NCBI RefSeq assembly: GCF_963378075.1
Contig: NZ_OY726394.1
Location: forward strand, 372,001-436,000
Length of the DNA: 64,000 nt
Origin: Mycolicibacter sp. MU0083
GTDB taxonomy: Bacteria; Actinomycetota; Actinomycetes; Mycobacteriales; Mycobacteriaceae
Direction: 5' to 3'
In this document: positions 26,236 through 35,936 of the stretch, piece by piece
Layout: the number at the start of each line of letters is the position of its first letter
Numbering within the stretch: the stretch's first letter is position 1
Notes under the pieces: generated by a model
Database searches by the model: none
What the model saw: the letters and a program-made list of their open reading frames with translations, nothing else
Told to the model about the DNA's origin: nothing
Program-made: the position numbers and the translations under genes

Positions 26236-27147
26236 TCAGCCGACCGGGTAGCGCACGCCGGTCAGCTCCTCGGAGACCGCCCAGAGTCGACGTTGCCGTG
26301 CGACGTCGTGCGACCGGCGGCTGGAGCCCACCACCTTCGGGTAGCCGCGGCCCTGGGCGAAGCCGTCCGGCCCGAAGTACCGCCCGCCGAGCGCCGCCGG
26401 GTCGGCGGCCGCGCGCAGTGTCGGCAGGGCGCCCATCGCCGGATCCTGGAACAGCGGCGCGATCAGCGGATAGCCGGCCGCCGCCCAGCGCGGCAGGTGA
26501 CGCATCAACTCGGTGTTCGAGCCGCCGGGGTGCGCGGCCACCGCGATCGTCGTCGCGTGCGGTGCCAGCCGCCGCTGCAGTTCGTAGGTGAACAGCAGGT
26601 TGGCCAGCTTGGACTGCCCGTAGGCCTCGAAGCGGTTGTAGCGGCGCTCCCACTGCAGGTCGTCGAAGTGGATGTCGGCGCGGAATCGGTGACCGATGCT
26701 GCTGACGGTCACCACCCGGGAGCCGGCGACCGGCAGCAGCCGGTCCAGCAGCAGCCCGGTGAGCGCGAAATGCCCCAGATGGTTGGTGCCGAACTGCAAC
26801 TCGAACCCGTCGACCGTCGTCGACTTGGGCGGGAACATCACCCCGGCGTTGTTGATCAGCAGGTCGATGCGCTCATGAGCGGACCGTATCTGTGCGGCGG
26901 CGTCTCGGATGGAGGCCAGCGACGCCAGGTCGAGTCGCTGCACCGACACGTCGGCGTCCGGGTTGCGACGACGGATGAGGGACTCGGCCTGCCGGCCGCG
27001 ATCCGGGTCGCGTACCGCCAACACCACCCGGGCGCCGTGCGCGGCCAGGGCGGCGGCCGTCTCGAAACCCAGGCCGGTGTTGGCCCCGGTGACGACGGCG
27101 ACCCGGCCGCTCTGGTCGGGGATGTCGCTGGTAGTCCACGTGGCCAC
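26236..27147 (-). CDS. SDR oxidoreductase, retinol-dehydrogenase-like (Rv0439c paralogue 2)
   Basis: A 303-residue SDR starting at GTG with an AGGAG ribosome site 6 bases upstream. TGANTGLGFETAAALAAHGA, NNAGVMFPP, TVSSIGHR and YGQSKLAN are the cofactor and catalytic blocks. It is divergent from groEL2, the place of Rv0439c in M. tuberculosis, while its close paralogue at 16409-17332 keeps the other Rv0439c neighbour, moeA2. One is likely the ancestral gene and the other a duplicate made during insertion of the intervening block. The substrate is unknown. Confidence 0.88.
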   Translation of the reverse strand: MATWTTSDIPDQSGRVAVVTGANTGLGFETAAALAAHGARVVLAVRDPDRGRQAESLIRRRNPDADVSVQRLDLASLASIRDAAAQIRSAHERIDLLINNAGVMFPPKSTTVDGFELQFGTNHLGHFALTGLLLDRLLPVAGSRVVTVSSIGHRFRADIHFDDLQWERRYNRFEAYGQSKLANLLFTYELQRRLAPHATTIAVAAHPGGSNTELMRHLPRWAAAGYPLIAPLFQDPAMGALPTLRAAADPAALGGRYFGPDGFAQGRGYPKVVGSSRRSHDVARQRRLWAVSEELTGVRYPVG

Positions 27148-27232
27148 GGAACACTCCTGAGCTGCCCTGGGGGGAAACGACGGCGATCGCCGGGATTGGG
27201 CGTGACTATACGGACCGGGCACCGCGATCGAC

Positions 27233-27259
27233 CTTGCACTCTCCATAGGCGAGTGCTAA
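27233..27259. promoter_or_regulatory. CIRCE element 1 (HrcA operator)
   Basis: CTTGCACTC, nine bases, GAGTGCTAA: the right arm matches the CIRCE consensus in all nine positions and the left arm in seven. It is 150 bp ahead of groEL2 and is the known binding site of the heat-shock repressor HrcA in mycobacteria and many other bacteria. Confidence 0.93.
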
Positions 27260-27267
27260 AAATGACG

Positions 27268-27294
27268 TTGGCACTCGCGACCGGTGAGTGCTAG
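27268..27294. promoter_or_regulatory. CIRCE element 2 (HrcA operator)
   Basis: TTGGCACTC, nine bases, GAGTGCTAG: eight of nine consensus positions in each arm. It lies 8 bp after the first CIRCE; the two centres are 35 bp apart, so two HrcA dimers could sit near one another on the DNA. The 5' leader from here to the start codon is 115 bp and holds no gene. Confidence 0.92.
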
Positions 27295-27307
27295 GTCGGG
27301 ACGGTGA

Positions 27308-29035
<1,728 letters not shown>

Positions 29036-29060
29036 GTCGGGTTGCACGACAACTGTTTGA

Positions 29061-29104
29061 ACGACAAGGCCCGGCCTGCCCTCGGCAGGTCGGGCCTTCG
29101 TCGT
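29061..29104 (+). terminator. groEL2 terminator
   Basis: A long hairpin: AAGGCCCGGCCTGCC (29066-29080) pairs with GGCAGGTCGGGCCTT (29084-29098) with one G-U type mismatch and a 3-base loop, and the stem extends outward with ACGAC/GTCGT. A short T run (TTT) follows. It begins 26 bases after the groEL2 stop. Confidence 0.88.
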
Positions 29105-29106
29105 TT

Positions 29107-29171
29107 ACGTTGACTCTGCAGCTATGGCGGGAAAGTGCGAGTGGACTGCGCCGTAGATGCAGAGTCAACGT
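29107..29171. repeat. Nested intergenic palindrome 1
   Basis: ACGTTGACTCTGCA (29107-29120) and TGCAGAGTCAACGT (29158-29171) are perfect 14-bp inverted arms. Inside, CTATGGCG (29122-29129) pairs with CGCCGTAG (29150-29157) allowing a G-U pair, giving a ~23-bp stem around a 20-base loop. It stands between the groEL2 terminator and the next gene. Possible roles are a second terminator, a regulator site or one copy of a dispersed palindromic repeat. Confidence 0.7.
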
Positions 29172-29176
29172 GGGAG

Positions 29177-30535
29177 ATGCGAGTGGAGATTCTGCTGCTG
29201 GGCACCGGCAGCGCCGACGGCTGGCCGAACCCGTTCTGCCGGTGCGACTCCTGCGCTGCGGCGGCCGCCGCGGGGGAGATCCGCGCCCAGACCGCCGCAC
29301 TGGTCGACGACGTGCTGCTGCTGGACTGCGGGCCGGAGGCACCGCGCGCCGCGCTACGCCACGGCCGGACGCTGGCCGACGTCCGCTACATCCTGTTCAC
29401 CCACGGCCATCCCGACCATGTGGGGCCGATGGCGCTGCTGATGCGCCACTGGCTGCGCACCGACCGCCCCCTGGAGGTGCTCGGCCCGGCCAGCGCGCTG
29501 GACCAGTGCCGGATCTGGATCGGCGACGACGACCCGGTCACGTTCCGGGCGGTACAGCCCGGCGACGACGTCGTACTCGGTGACTACCGGGTTAGGGTGC
29601 TGGCAGCCGCGCACGGCGCCGACCTGGCCTTCGCCGGCGAGGGCGCGCACGCCCTGCTCTACGACCTGAGCAAAGGTGACCGCCGAATCCTGTGGGCCAC
29701 CGATACCGGTCCGCTGCCGCAGGCCACCCACGCCGCGATGGCCGGTGCGTCCTACGACGCGGTGTTCCTCGAGGAGACCTTCGGGACGTTCACCGACCAC
29801 GGCACCGAGCACCACGACCTGCCGGCATTCACCGCGACGCTGACCGCACTGCGCGAATCCGGTGCCGTCACCGCGACCACCGATGTCGTCGCGATACACC
29901 TGAGTCACCACAACCCGCCGGAGCCCGAATTGACTGCCGTACTGTCGGATTCGGGAGCCCGCCCGGGACGCGACGGTGAGGTGGTTTCAGTGGGGATGGC
30001 CCGCAGACCGGTTCACACCCTGGTGCTGGGCGGTGCCCGCTCGGGCAAGTCCGCCTACGCCGAGGCGCTGCTGGCCGCCGAGCCGGCAGTGACCTACCTG
30101 GCCACCGGCGGGCTGCGCGAAGGCGACCCGGAGTGGGCCGAGCGGGTGCGCCTGCACCGGGTGCGGCGCCCGGACTCCTGGCGCACGGTGGAGACCGCCG
30201 ACGTCGCCGAACAGCTACGCGCCGCGCAGACCCCGCTGCTGCTGGACTGCCTGGGCACCTGGCTGACCGCCCGGATGGACCGGCACGGGGTGTGGAACGA
30301 CGGCGCGCTGGATGGCGTTCACGCCGACATCGACGAGTTGGTGACCGCCTGGCGATCCTGCCCGGTCGCGGTGGTGGCGGTGAGCAACGAGGTGGGCAGC
30401 GGGGTGGTGCCGGCCACCGCGTCGGGTCGACTCTTCCGGGACCTGCTCGGGGTGCTCAACGCCCGCATCGCCGCGGCCTGTGACGACGTGGTGCTGATGG
30501 TGGCCGGGCGGCCGCTCAGGCTTCCCGCGCAGTGA
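29177..30535 (+). CDS. MBL-fold hydrolase fused to CobU (adenosylcobinamide kinase/guanylyltransferase)
   Basis: A 452-residue fusion. Residues 1-270 are a metallo-beta-lactamase-fold domain of the PhnP type: metal motif FTHGHPDH (His76, His78, Asp80, His81), an N-terminal CxCxxC (Cys21, 23, 26) and DTGP. Residues ~279-452 are CobU: P-loop GGARSGKS (285-292), the guanylylation-type His327 in HRVRRPDSW, and NEVGSGVVP (404-412). CobU phosphorylates adenosylcobinamide and attaches GMP in B12 nucleotide-loop assembly and salvage. The MBL part could act on a phosphodiester intermediate; that is inference. The ATG at 29177 has a GGGAG-like site; GTG at 29183 is possible. Confidence 0.88.
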   Translation: MRVEILLLGTGSADGWPNPFCRCDSCAAAAAAGEIRAQTAALVDDVLLLDCGPEAPRAALRHGRTLADVRYILFTHGHPDHVGPMALLMRHWLRTDRPLEVLGPASALDQCRIWIGDDDPVTFRAVQPGDDVVLGDYRVRVLAAAHGADLAFAGEGAHALLYDLSKGDRRILWATDTGPLPQATHAAMAGASYDAVFLEETFGTFTDHGTEHHDLPAFTATLTALRESGAVTATTDVVAIHLSHHNPPEPELTAVLSDSGARPGRDGEVVSVGMARRPVHTLVLGGARSGKSAYAEALLAAEPAVTYLATGGLREGDPEWAERVRLHRVRRPDSWRTVETADVAEQLRAAQTPLLLDCLGTWLTARMDRHGVWNDGALDGVHADIDELVTAWRSCPVAVVAVSNEVGSGVVPATASGRLFRDLLGVLNARIAAACDDVVLMVAGRPLRLPAQ

Positions 30536-30917
30536 CCTTGAGATCGACGCAATCGCTGTAACACGGTGTCTCGCCGGGCGATTCGGGCGTGGCGATCCGG
30601 ATCAGCACCGCCCGGCTGGCGGTGACGGCGACGCTGGCCAACTCGCCGGCGTCGGTCACCTCGGCGGTGCCGTCGACGATCACGGTGTAGCCGCCCGGTA
30701 CCGGAGGCGGCCACATCACGGTGACTTCGGGGGTGCGGGCCAGATTCGCCCGGCTGCGCCGGCCGCCGAGCGCGCCGATGCGCACCGTGCGGCCGTCCAG
30801 CACCGGCATCACCGGCACCGGGTGCGGACGGTTCTGATCGTCGACGGTGATCAGGTAGGCGTACTCGTGGCCCACGAGTTTCTCGGCGAGGCGGTCGAAA
30901 TCCACGGCGGAGGTCAT
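30516..30917 (-). CDS. Pyridoxamine-phosphate-oxidase-fold protein (copy 1)
   Basis: A 133-residue protein of the split-barrel flavin/F420-binding fold: DFDRLAEKLVGHEYAYLITV, RPHPVPVMPVLDG and GGRRSRANLARTPEVTVMWP follow the usual strand-loop pattern. The ATG giving MTSAVDFDR is preferred over an in-frame upstream start. Family members are small FMN or F420 oxidoreductases or haem-binding proteins. It is a diverged tandem paralogue of the next gene. Its last 20 bases overlap the end of the convergent CobU fusion gene. Confidence 0.72.
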   Translation of the reverse strand: MTSAVDFDRLAEKLVGHEYAYLITVDDQNRPHPVPVMPVLDGRTVRIGALGGRRSRANLARTPEVTVMWPPPVPGGYTVIVDGTAEVTDAGELASVAVTASRAVLIRIATPESPGETPCYSDCVDLKVTAREA

Positions 30918-30955
30918 GGATTCGACCCTAGACCCGTATCGCGGTGTGGGAGCTG

Positions 30956-31339
30956 TCAATCCGCTTTGAGCTGCACGCAGTCATGCACCGTGCCGACCGC
31001 ACGCCCGTCGTCGCCGAACACCGGACGGTGCAGCAGCGCCTTGGTGGGCGTCACCGACACCGAACCGTCGGGGTCCTCGGGAACCTCGGCTCGACCGTCG
31101 ACCAGCAGCGAATAGTCGCCGACGTCGCGCGCCGGGTAGATCACGGTGACACCGGTGCGGGTCGCGAGGTTGTCCCGGCCGTGCGACCCCACCGGCCCGA
31201 TATCGAGTCGGGTGCCGTCGAAGGTCGGAGTGATCGCGGTGGTGCGCACCCGGTAGTCGTCGCCGACGGTGACCAGGAACGCGAAGCCGTAACCGGGCAA
31301 CAGTTCCGCCAGGCGGGCGAGGTCGACGGGCTTGGCCAT
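30956..31339 (-). CDS. Pyridoxamine-phosphate-oxidase-fold protein (copy 2)
   Basis: A 127-residue split-barrel protein: MAKPVDLARLAELLPGYGFA, FLVTVGDDYRVRTTAITPTF, then GSHGRDNLATRTGVTVIYPA. It aligns with copy 1 throughout, including a shared C-terminal D-C-V-xLK ending, so the pair arose by tandem duplication. It lies 38 bp upstream of copy 1 on the same strand and is probably co-transcribed. The cofactor (FMN, F420 or none) cannot be decided from sequence alone. Confidence 0.72.
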   Translation of the reverse strand: MAKPVDLARLAELLPGYGFAFLVTVGDDYRVRTTAITPTFDGTRLDIGPVGSHGRDNLATRTGVTVIYPARDVGDYSLLVDGRAEVPEDPDGSVSVTPTKALLHRPVFGDDGRAVGTVHDCVQLKAD

Positions 31340-31363
31340 GGCATCGAGGGTAGGCGGGTACCG

Positions 31364-32353
31364 CTACCGCCCGAGTGCCGGACCGACCGTGGTGTTCCAG
31401 GACTCCTGCATCTCCGATTCGAACAGACCCCAGGTGTGCGAGCCTTCCGGGCGGGCGACGTAGTGCACCGGAACTCCGGCTGCCTTCGCGGCGTCGGCGA
31501 ACTGACGGGTGCTGTCGGCGACGATACGTTCGATCAGCCCGCCGGTGAGGTTTGCGGATCCGTCCGGAAGTCGATCCACCGAGCCGACGTCGCCGGTTTC
31601 TGATGCCGCCACGTAGACGGCCACGCCGCGCAGCTTGTCGAGGTTCTTCGAGGGGTCGTGGGCGGCCCACAGCGGGCCGTCCTTCGGGCCCCACATGTCC
31701 TCGGCGCTGGCACCGCCTCCCATCAAGGTCAACGACACCTTCTGTGCGGAATCCGGGTCGGAGGGGGTGAGAAATCCGCTGTAGGACGCAACGGCTTTGT
31801 AGAGCCCCGGTGCTTGAACGGCATAGTCGACCGCGGTGCCGCCCGTGCTGGACAGACCGCCAACCGCGTTACGGCCGTTCGTCTTGTACTGCGTGTTGAT
31901 CAACGGGGGCAGCTCCCGGGTCATGAAGGTCTGGTACTGCTTGCCGGGGTTGTTGACCCAGTCGGTGAACCAGCTGAACTGGCCGCCGAGTGGGGAGACG
32001 ACATTGACGTTCTTATCGGCGAAGAAACCCTGCACATCGGTGAAGCCGAACCAACTCTTGGTCCCCGGAGCCCAGCTCCCGCCCGGATCCAGATTGTCGC
32101 CGCCGTCGATGCCCGGCAGCAGGTAGAACGTCGGTGCGTTCGAGCTCGAAGCCTTGAAGACGTCGGTGACGATCTCCTTGTTCATCGACGGCGAATACAC
32201 CGAGACCTTGTCCCACCGGTCGTTGACGTGCTCGATATTGGTGATCCGGGCAGCCGCCTCGTTCTCGGCGGCGGCGATGTGCGGAGGAGCCAGCCACAGC
32301 AGGCAGGCCACAGTCATGCATGCGGCACTCAATCGGTGCGTGAAAGGGGTCAC
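31364..32353 (-). CDS. Secreted antigen-85-like esterase
   Basis: A 329-residue exported alpha/beta hydrolase. Signal peptide 1-29 (MTPFTHRLSAACMTVACLLW, cleavage near AAA-E). The nucleophile elbow is GGLSSTGG with Ser168, and the terminal histidine is His306 in SHTW, matching the H-S-W of the Ag85 mycolyltransferases. FYLLPGIDGGDNLDPGGSWA resembles the Ag85 oxyanion region. It may be a mycolyl or acyl transferase/esterase acting on cell-wall lipids; it is not one of the three canonical Ag85 proteins. It is divergent from the aldo/keto reductase across an AT-rich promoter. Confidence 0.82.
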   Translation of the reverse strand: MTPFTHRLSAACMTVACLLWLAPPHIAAAENEAAARITNIEHVNDRWDKVSVYSPSMNKEIVTDVFKASSSNAPTFYLLPGIDGGDNLDPGGSWAPGTKSWFGFTDVQGFFADKNVNVVSPLGGQFSWFTDWVNNPGKQYQTFMTRELPPLINTQYKTNGRNAVGGLSSTGGTAVDYAVQAPGLYKAVASYSGFLTPSDPDSAQKVSLTLMGGGASAEDMWGPKDGPLWAAHDPSKNLDKLRGVAVYVAASETGDVGSVDRLPDGSANLTGGLIERIVADSTRQFADAAKAAGVPVHYVARPEGSHTWGLFESEMQESWNTTVGPALGR

Positions 32354-32379
32354 AGTCCGAAGATGTTACGTGGACAATG

Positions 32380-32417
32380 ATCCGTTTAAAAGTACGGATA
32401 GTCTTTAAATATAGACT
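32380..32417. promoter_or_regulatory. Two stacked inverted repeats in an AT-rich divergent promoter
   Basis: ATCCGT-TTAAAAGT-ACGGAT (32380-32399) is directly followed by AGTCT-TTAAATAT-AGACT (32400-32417). Both are perfect inverted repeats with 8-base AT-rich centres, and their centres are 19 bp apart. The gap between the esterase and the aldo/keto reductase is one of the most AT-rich spots in the window. It probably holds the promoter(s) and an operator. Confidence 0.55.
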
Positions 32418-32452
32418 CATGTCTGATTCTCGATGTCTGGGAGGATGGCCCT

Positions 32453-33469
32453 ATGGAATTCCGCTACCTGGGCAACTCCGGCCTGCAGATCTCGGAGATC
32501 ACCTACGGCAACTGGCTCACCCACGGTTCGCAGATCGAGAACGACGTCGCCACCGCCTGCGTGCACGCCGCACTCGACGCCGGCATCACCACCTTCGACA
32601 CCGCCGACGTCTACGCCAACGGGCGTGCCGAAGAGGTGCTGGGTGCGGCGTTGGCGGGCCGGCGCCGCGAATCGGTGGAGATCTTCACCAAGGTGTACTG
32701 GCCGGTCGGCCCGGCTCCGTTGGGCCGCAACGACACCGGCCTGTCCCGCAAGCACATCATGGAGGGCATCGACGGGTCGCTGCGCCGGTTGGGCACCGAC
32801 TACGTCGACCTGTATCAGGCGCACCGCTATGACTCCTTCACCCCGCTGGAGGAGACCATGCAGGCCTTCGCCGATATCGTCCGGGCGGGCAAGGCGCTCT
32901 ACATCGGGGTCAGCGAGTGGACCGCCGAACAGATCCGGCACGCCCACGGGCTGGCCCGTCAGCTCGGAATCTCACTGATCTCCAGCCAGCCCCAATACTC
33001 GATGCTGTGGCGGGTGATCGAACCCGAGGTGGTGCCGGCCTGCCAGGAGTTGGGGTTGAGTCAGATCGTGTGGTCGCCGATGGCCCAGGGCGTGCTGTCG
33101 GGCAAGTACCTGCCGGGTCAACCGCCGCCGGCGGGCTCGCGGGCCACCGACGACAAGGGCGGGGCGAACTTCGTCAAACGGTTCATGACCGACGACGTGC
33201 TGACCCGGGTGCAGCAGTTGCGCCCGATCGCCGACGAGCTGGGGTTGACCACCGCACAGTTGGCGATCGCCTGGGTGCTGCAGAACGACAACGTCGCCGC
33301 GGCGCTGGTCGGAGCCTCGCGTCCCGAGCAGGTCACCGAGAACGTCAAGGCGTCGGGGGTGCGTATCCCGGCCGAGTTGATGACCCGCATCGACGAGGTG
33401 CTCGGCGACGCGGTGACCGCCGATCCCGCGGTGGTCGCCCGCTCCACCCCGGAGAAGCGGATGCTCTAG
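32453..33469 (+). CDS. Aldo/keto reductase (potassium-channel beta-subunit-like)
   Basis: A 338-residue NADPH-dependent AKR. The catalytic tetrad is visible as Asp49 and Tyr54 (FDTADVYANG), Lys80 (FTKVYWP) and His124 (YQAHRYD). The start MEFRYLGNSGLQISEITYGN and the SQPQYSMLWR segment resemble the AKR6/AKR11 group related to YajO and K+-channel beta subunits. It reduces carbonyl compounds; the physiological substrate is unknown. It is transcribed away from the esterase gene. Confidence 0.9.
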   Translation: MEFRYLGNSGLQISEITYGNWLTHGSQIENDVATACVHAALDAGITTFDTADVYANGRAEEVLGAALAGRRRESVEIFTKVYWPVGPAPLGRNDTGLSRKHIMEGIDGSLRRLGTDYVDLYQAHRYDSFTPLEETMQAFADIVRAGKALYIGVSEWTAEQIRHAHGLARQLGISLISSQPQYSMLWRVIEPEVVPACQELGLSQIVWSPMAQGVLSGKYLPGQPPPAGSRATDDKGGANFVKRFMTDDVLTRVQQLRPIADELGLTTAQLAIAWVLQNDNVAAALVGASRPEQVTENVKASGVRIPAELMTRIDEVLGDAVTADPAVVARSTPEKRML

Positions 33470-33520
33470 CGCGCCGCGTTCTGCGGCCGGGTGGGGCCGC
33501 GCTCGCCGGCCGCGGCTGTC

Positions 33521-35320
33521 CTAAGACGTGGTGACGGTGCGATCTGATCCGCCGGAGCCGACGTGTTGCGGAGGAAACGGCACGTTCGGCGGAATGGGGG
33601 ACGGCGCCGACCGGCGACCGCGCACCAGCTTGCCCGGCCGGGCGGCGGTGGGCCGACCGTTCTCGGCGATGACCTCGCCGGCAACGACGGTCGCCACGTA
33701 GCCCTCGGCGGTCTGGTCCAGCCGCCGGCCGCCGGCCGGCAGGTCATAGGTGACCACCGGCTTGTGCAGGCGCATGTTCTGATGGTCCAGGACGTTGAGA
33801 TCCGCCTTGTAGCCGACCGCGATGCGGCCCCGGTCCTCAAGACCGGCGACCCGCGCCGGCACCGACGTCAGCTCCCGGATCGCCGCTTCGATGGTCAGCC
33901 GGTCCGAGCTGCGGTCGCGGGCCCAGTGGGTCAACACGTAGGTGGGGTAGCTGGAGTCACAGATCATGCCGTAGTGCGCGCCCCCGTCGCCCAGGCCCAG
34001 CACCACGTCGTCGCGGTGCATCAGGGTGCCGACGGTGTCCAGGGAGTTGTTCTCGAAGTTCGCCAGCGCGTCGAGCAGGATCGCGTGCCCGTCGTCGTCG
34101 AGCAGCCGGTCGTATGCCTCCTCCATCGGCGACACACCGCGCGCCCGGGCCCGCGCCGCAATGCTTTTCGACCGCTCGGGCTCATAGTCGGCGTCGTCGC
34201 CGAGCGGGAAGGTCCAATCCCAGGACTGCGCCAGGTACGCGAGCGGGTTGGCCGGGACGATGCTCGGTTCGTCGTCGAGGATCTGTTGCCGCACTTCCGG
34301 TTTCCGCATCTCGGCGACCCGCTCCGCCAGCGGAAGGTGGGCGATCTTCTGGTAACTCGGATACAGCACGAACGGGTGGATGCTCAGGTCCAGGCCGACC
34401 ATCAGGCCGATCGGCCGGGGGAAGACCTGGGCGGTGATCGCGGCACCGGCGGCGTTGGCCCGCTCCACCATGGTCATGGCGTCCTGCCACAGCGGCATGC
34501 CGGCATTGCCGATCAACAGACTGAACGTGACCGGCAGGCCGGAATCGGTGGCCGCGTCGAAAACCTGTTGCAGCACCGGCTGATAGGCGCCGGTGGGAAG
34601 ATCCGGCACGAACTGGATCAGGCCGCCCCCACCGTCGGCCAGCCCCCGGCTGATCTCGAGGATCTCGGTGTAGGCGGCGTCGTAACTGGGAATCCGCGCG
34701 CCGGTGCTGGTGCGGTGCGTCATCAGCCGCGACGAGGAGAACCCCAGGGCACCGGCTTCGGCGGCCTCCCGGGCCAGCTTGCGCATCTGGGCCAGATCGT
34801 CTGGTGTCGGCGGCTGCCGATCCACGCCGCGCTCGCCCATCACGTAGACCCGCAACGGCGAATGCGGCAGGAACGCCGCCACATCGATGTCCCGCCGCTG
34901 CGCATCGACGGCATCCAGGAACTGCGGGAAGGTCTCCCAGGTCCACGGCAACCCGTCGGTCATCACCACCCCGGGAATGTCCTCGACGCCGGCCATCAGA
35001 TCAACCAGCACGTCGTGGTCGGCCAACCGGCAGGGGGCGAAACCGACCCCGCAGTTGCCCATCAACGCGGTCGTCACGCCGTGCGCCGAGGAGGGATTGA
35101 GTCGATCCGACCAGATCGACTGGCCGTCGTAGTGGGTGTGCAGGTCGATGAAACCGGGGGTGACCAACAGGTCGCTCGCGTCGATCACCCGGGAGGCGCC
35201 GCCGACGACGGTCCCGATTTCGGCGATGATCCCGTCACGGACGGCCACGTCGCCGACGTACGGTTGCCCGCCCATGCCGTCGACGATCGTGCCGTTACGG
35301 ACCACGAGATCAAAGTCCAT
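33521..35320 (-). CDS. N-acyl-D-amino-acid deacylase-like amidohydrolase
   Basis: A 599-residue amidohydrolase. The N-terminal beta-sandwich part starts MDFDLVVRNGTIVDGMGGQP; the first metal pair is His61-x-His63 in FIDLHTHYDGQ. MGNCGVGFAPCR, then GDGGAHYGMICDSSYPTYVL and the C-terminal KADLNVLDHQNM are typical of the D-aminoacylase (amidohydrolase 3) family. It matches the kind of protein encoded by Rv2913c in M. tuberculosis, which lies elsewhere. The natural substrate is uncertain; many annotated members do not act on N-acyl-D-amino acids. Confidence 0.85.
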   Translation of the reverse strand: MDFDLVVRNGTIVDGMGGQPYVGDVAVRDGIIAEIGTVVGGASRVIDASDLLVTPGFIDLHTHYDGQSIWSDRLNPSSAHGVTTALMGNCGVGFAPCRLADHDVLVDLMAGVEDIPGVVMTDGLPWTWETFPQFLDAVDAQRRDIDVAAFLPHSPLRVYVMGERGVDRQPPTPDDLAQMRKLAREAAEAGALGFSSSRLMTHRTSTGARIPSYDAAYTEILEISRGLADGGGGLIQFVPDLPTGAYQPVLQQVFDAATDSGLPVTFSLLIGNAGMPLWQDAMTMVERANAAGAAITAQVFPRPIGLMVGLDLSIHPFVLYPSYQKIAHLPLAERVAEMRKPEVRQQILDDEPSIVPANPLAYLAQSWDWTFPLGDDADYEPERSKSIAARARARGVSPMEEAYDRLLDDDGHAILLDALANFENNSLDTVGTLMHRDDVVLGLGDGGAHYGMICDSSYPTYVLTHWARDRSSDRLTIEAAIRELTSVPARVAGLEDRGRIAVGYKADLNVLDHQNMRLHKPVVTYDLPAGGRRLDQTAEGYVATVVAGEVIAENGRPTAARPGKLVRGRRSAPSPIPPNVPFPPQHVGSGGSDRTVTTS

Positions 35321-35361
35321 CTAGAGAATCTACGCCGATCACGGGGGTAGCGTCATCGGAT

Positions 35362-35883
35362 ATGCAGACGGATACCTCCGCGGTACGCGACCTGCTCCGT
35401 GATGCGTTCACCCGACTGGTCGAGCATGCCGACGAGCTCACCGACGGGCTCGCCGACGAGGTGGCGGACTACCGGCCGACGCCGGCGGCCAACAGCATCG
35501 CGTGGCTGCTCTGGCACAGCGCCCGGGTGCAGGACATCCAGGTCGCTCAGATCGCCGGGGTCGAGCAGGCGTGGACCCGCGACGGCTGGGTGGAGCGGTT
35601 CGGCCTGGACCTGCCGCGCAACGACACCGGATACGGCCACGACGCCGCCGCGGTGGCCAAGGTCCGGGCGCCCGCGGAACTGCTGGGCGGCTACTACCGC
35701 GCGGTGCACGGGCTGACGCTGGACTACCTCGCCGGCATCACCCCCGACGAGCTGGCCCGGGTGGTCGACACCCACTGGGATCCGCCGGTGACGGCGAGCG
35801 CGCGACTGGTCAGCATCATCGACGACTGCGCCCAGCACCTGGGTCAGGCCGCCTACCTGCGCGGCATCGCACCGCATACTTGA
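35362..35883 (+). CDS. DinB-family (mycothiol-dependent transferase-like) protein
   Basis: A 173-residue four-helix protein. The metal-site histidines fit the DinB pattern: His52 in WLLWHSARVQD and His159 in CAQHLGQAAYLRG, with a further candidate near HGLTLDY (His116). DinB/DUF664 proteins in actinobacteria act as thiol-dependent (mycothiol) transferases or isomerases in detoxification. It is divergent from the deacylase gene and 53 bp ahead of an aldehyde dehydrogenase. Confidence 0.8.
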   Translation: MQTDTSAVRDLLRDAFTRLVEHADELTDGLADEVADYRPTPAANSIAWLLWHSARVQDIQVAQIAGVEQAWTRDGWVERFGLDLPRNDTGYGHDAAAVAKVRAPAELLGGYYRAVHGLTLDYLAGITPDELARVVDTHWDPPVTASARLVSIIDDCAQHLGQAAYLRGIAPHT

Positions 35884-35936
35884 CACGTGTCGAGGGCCGG
35901 TGCGACGCCGGTCACAACCGGGACTAGCATGGCGCC

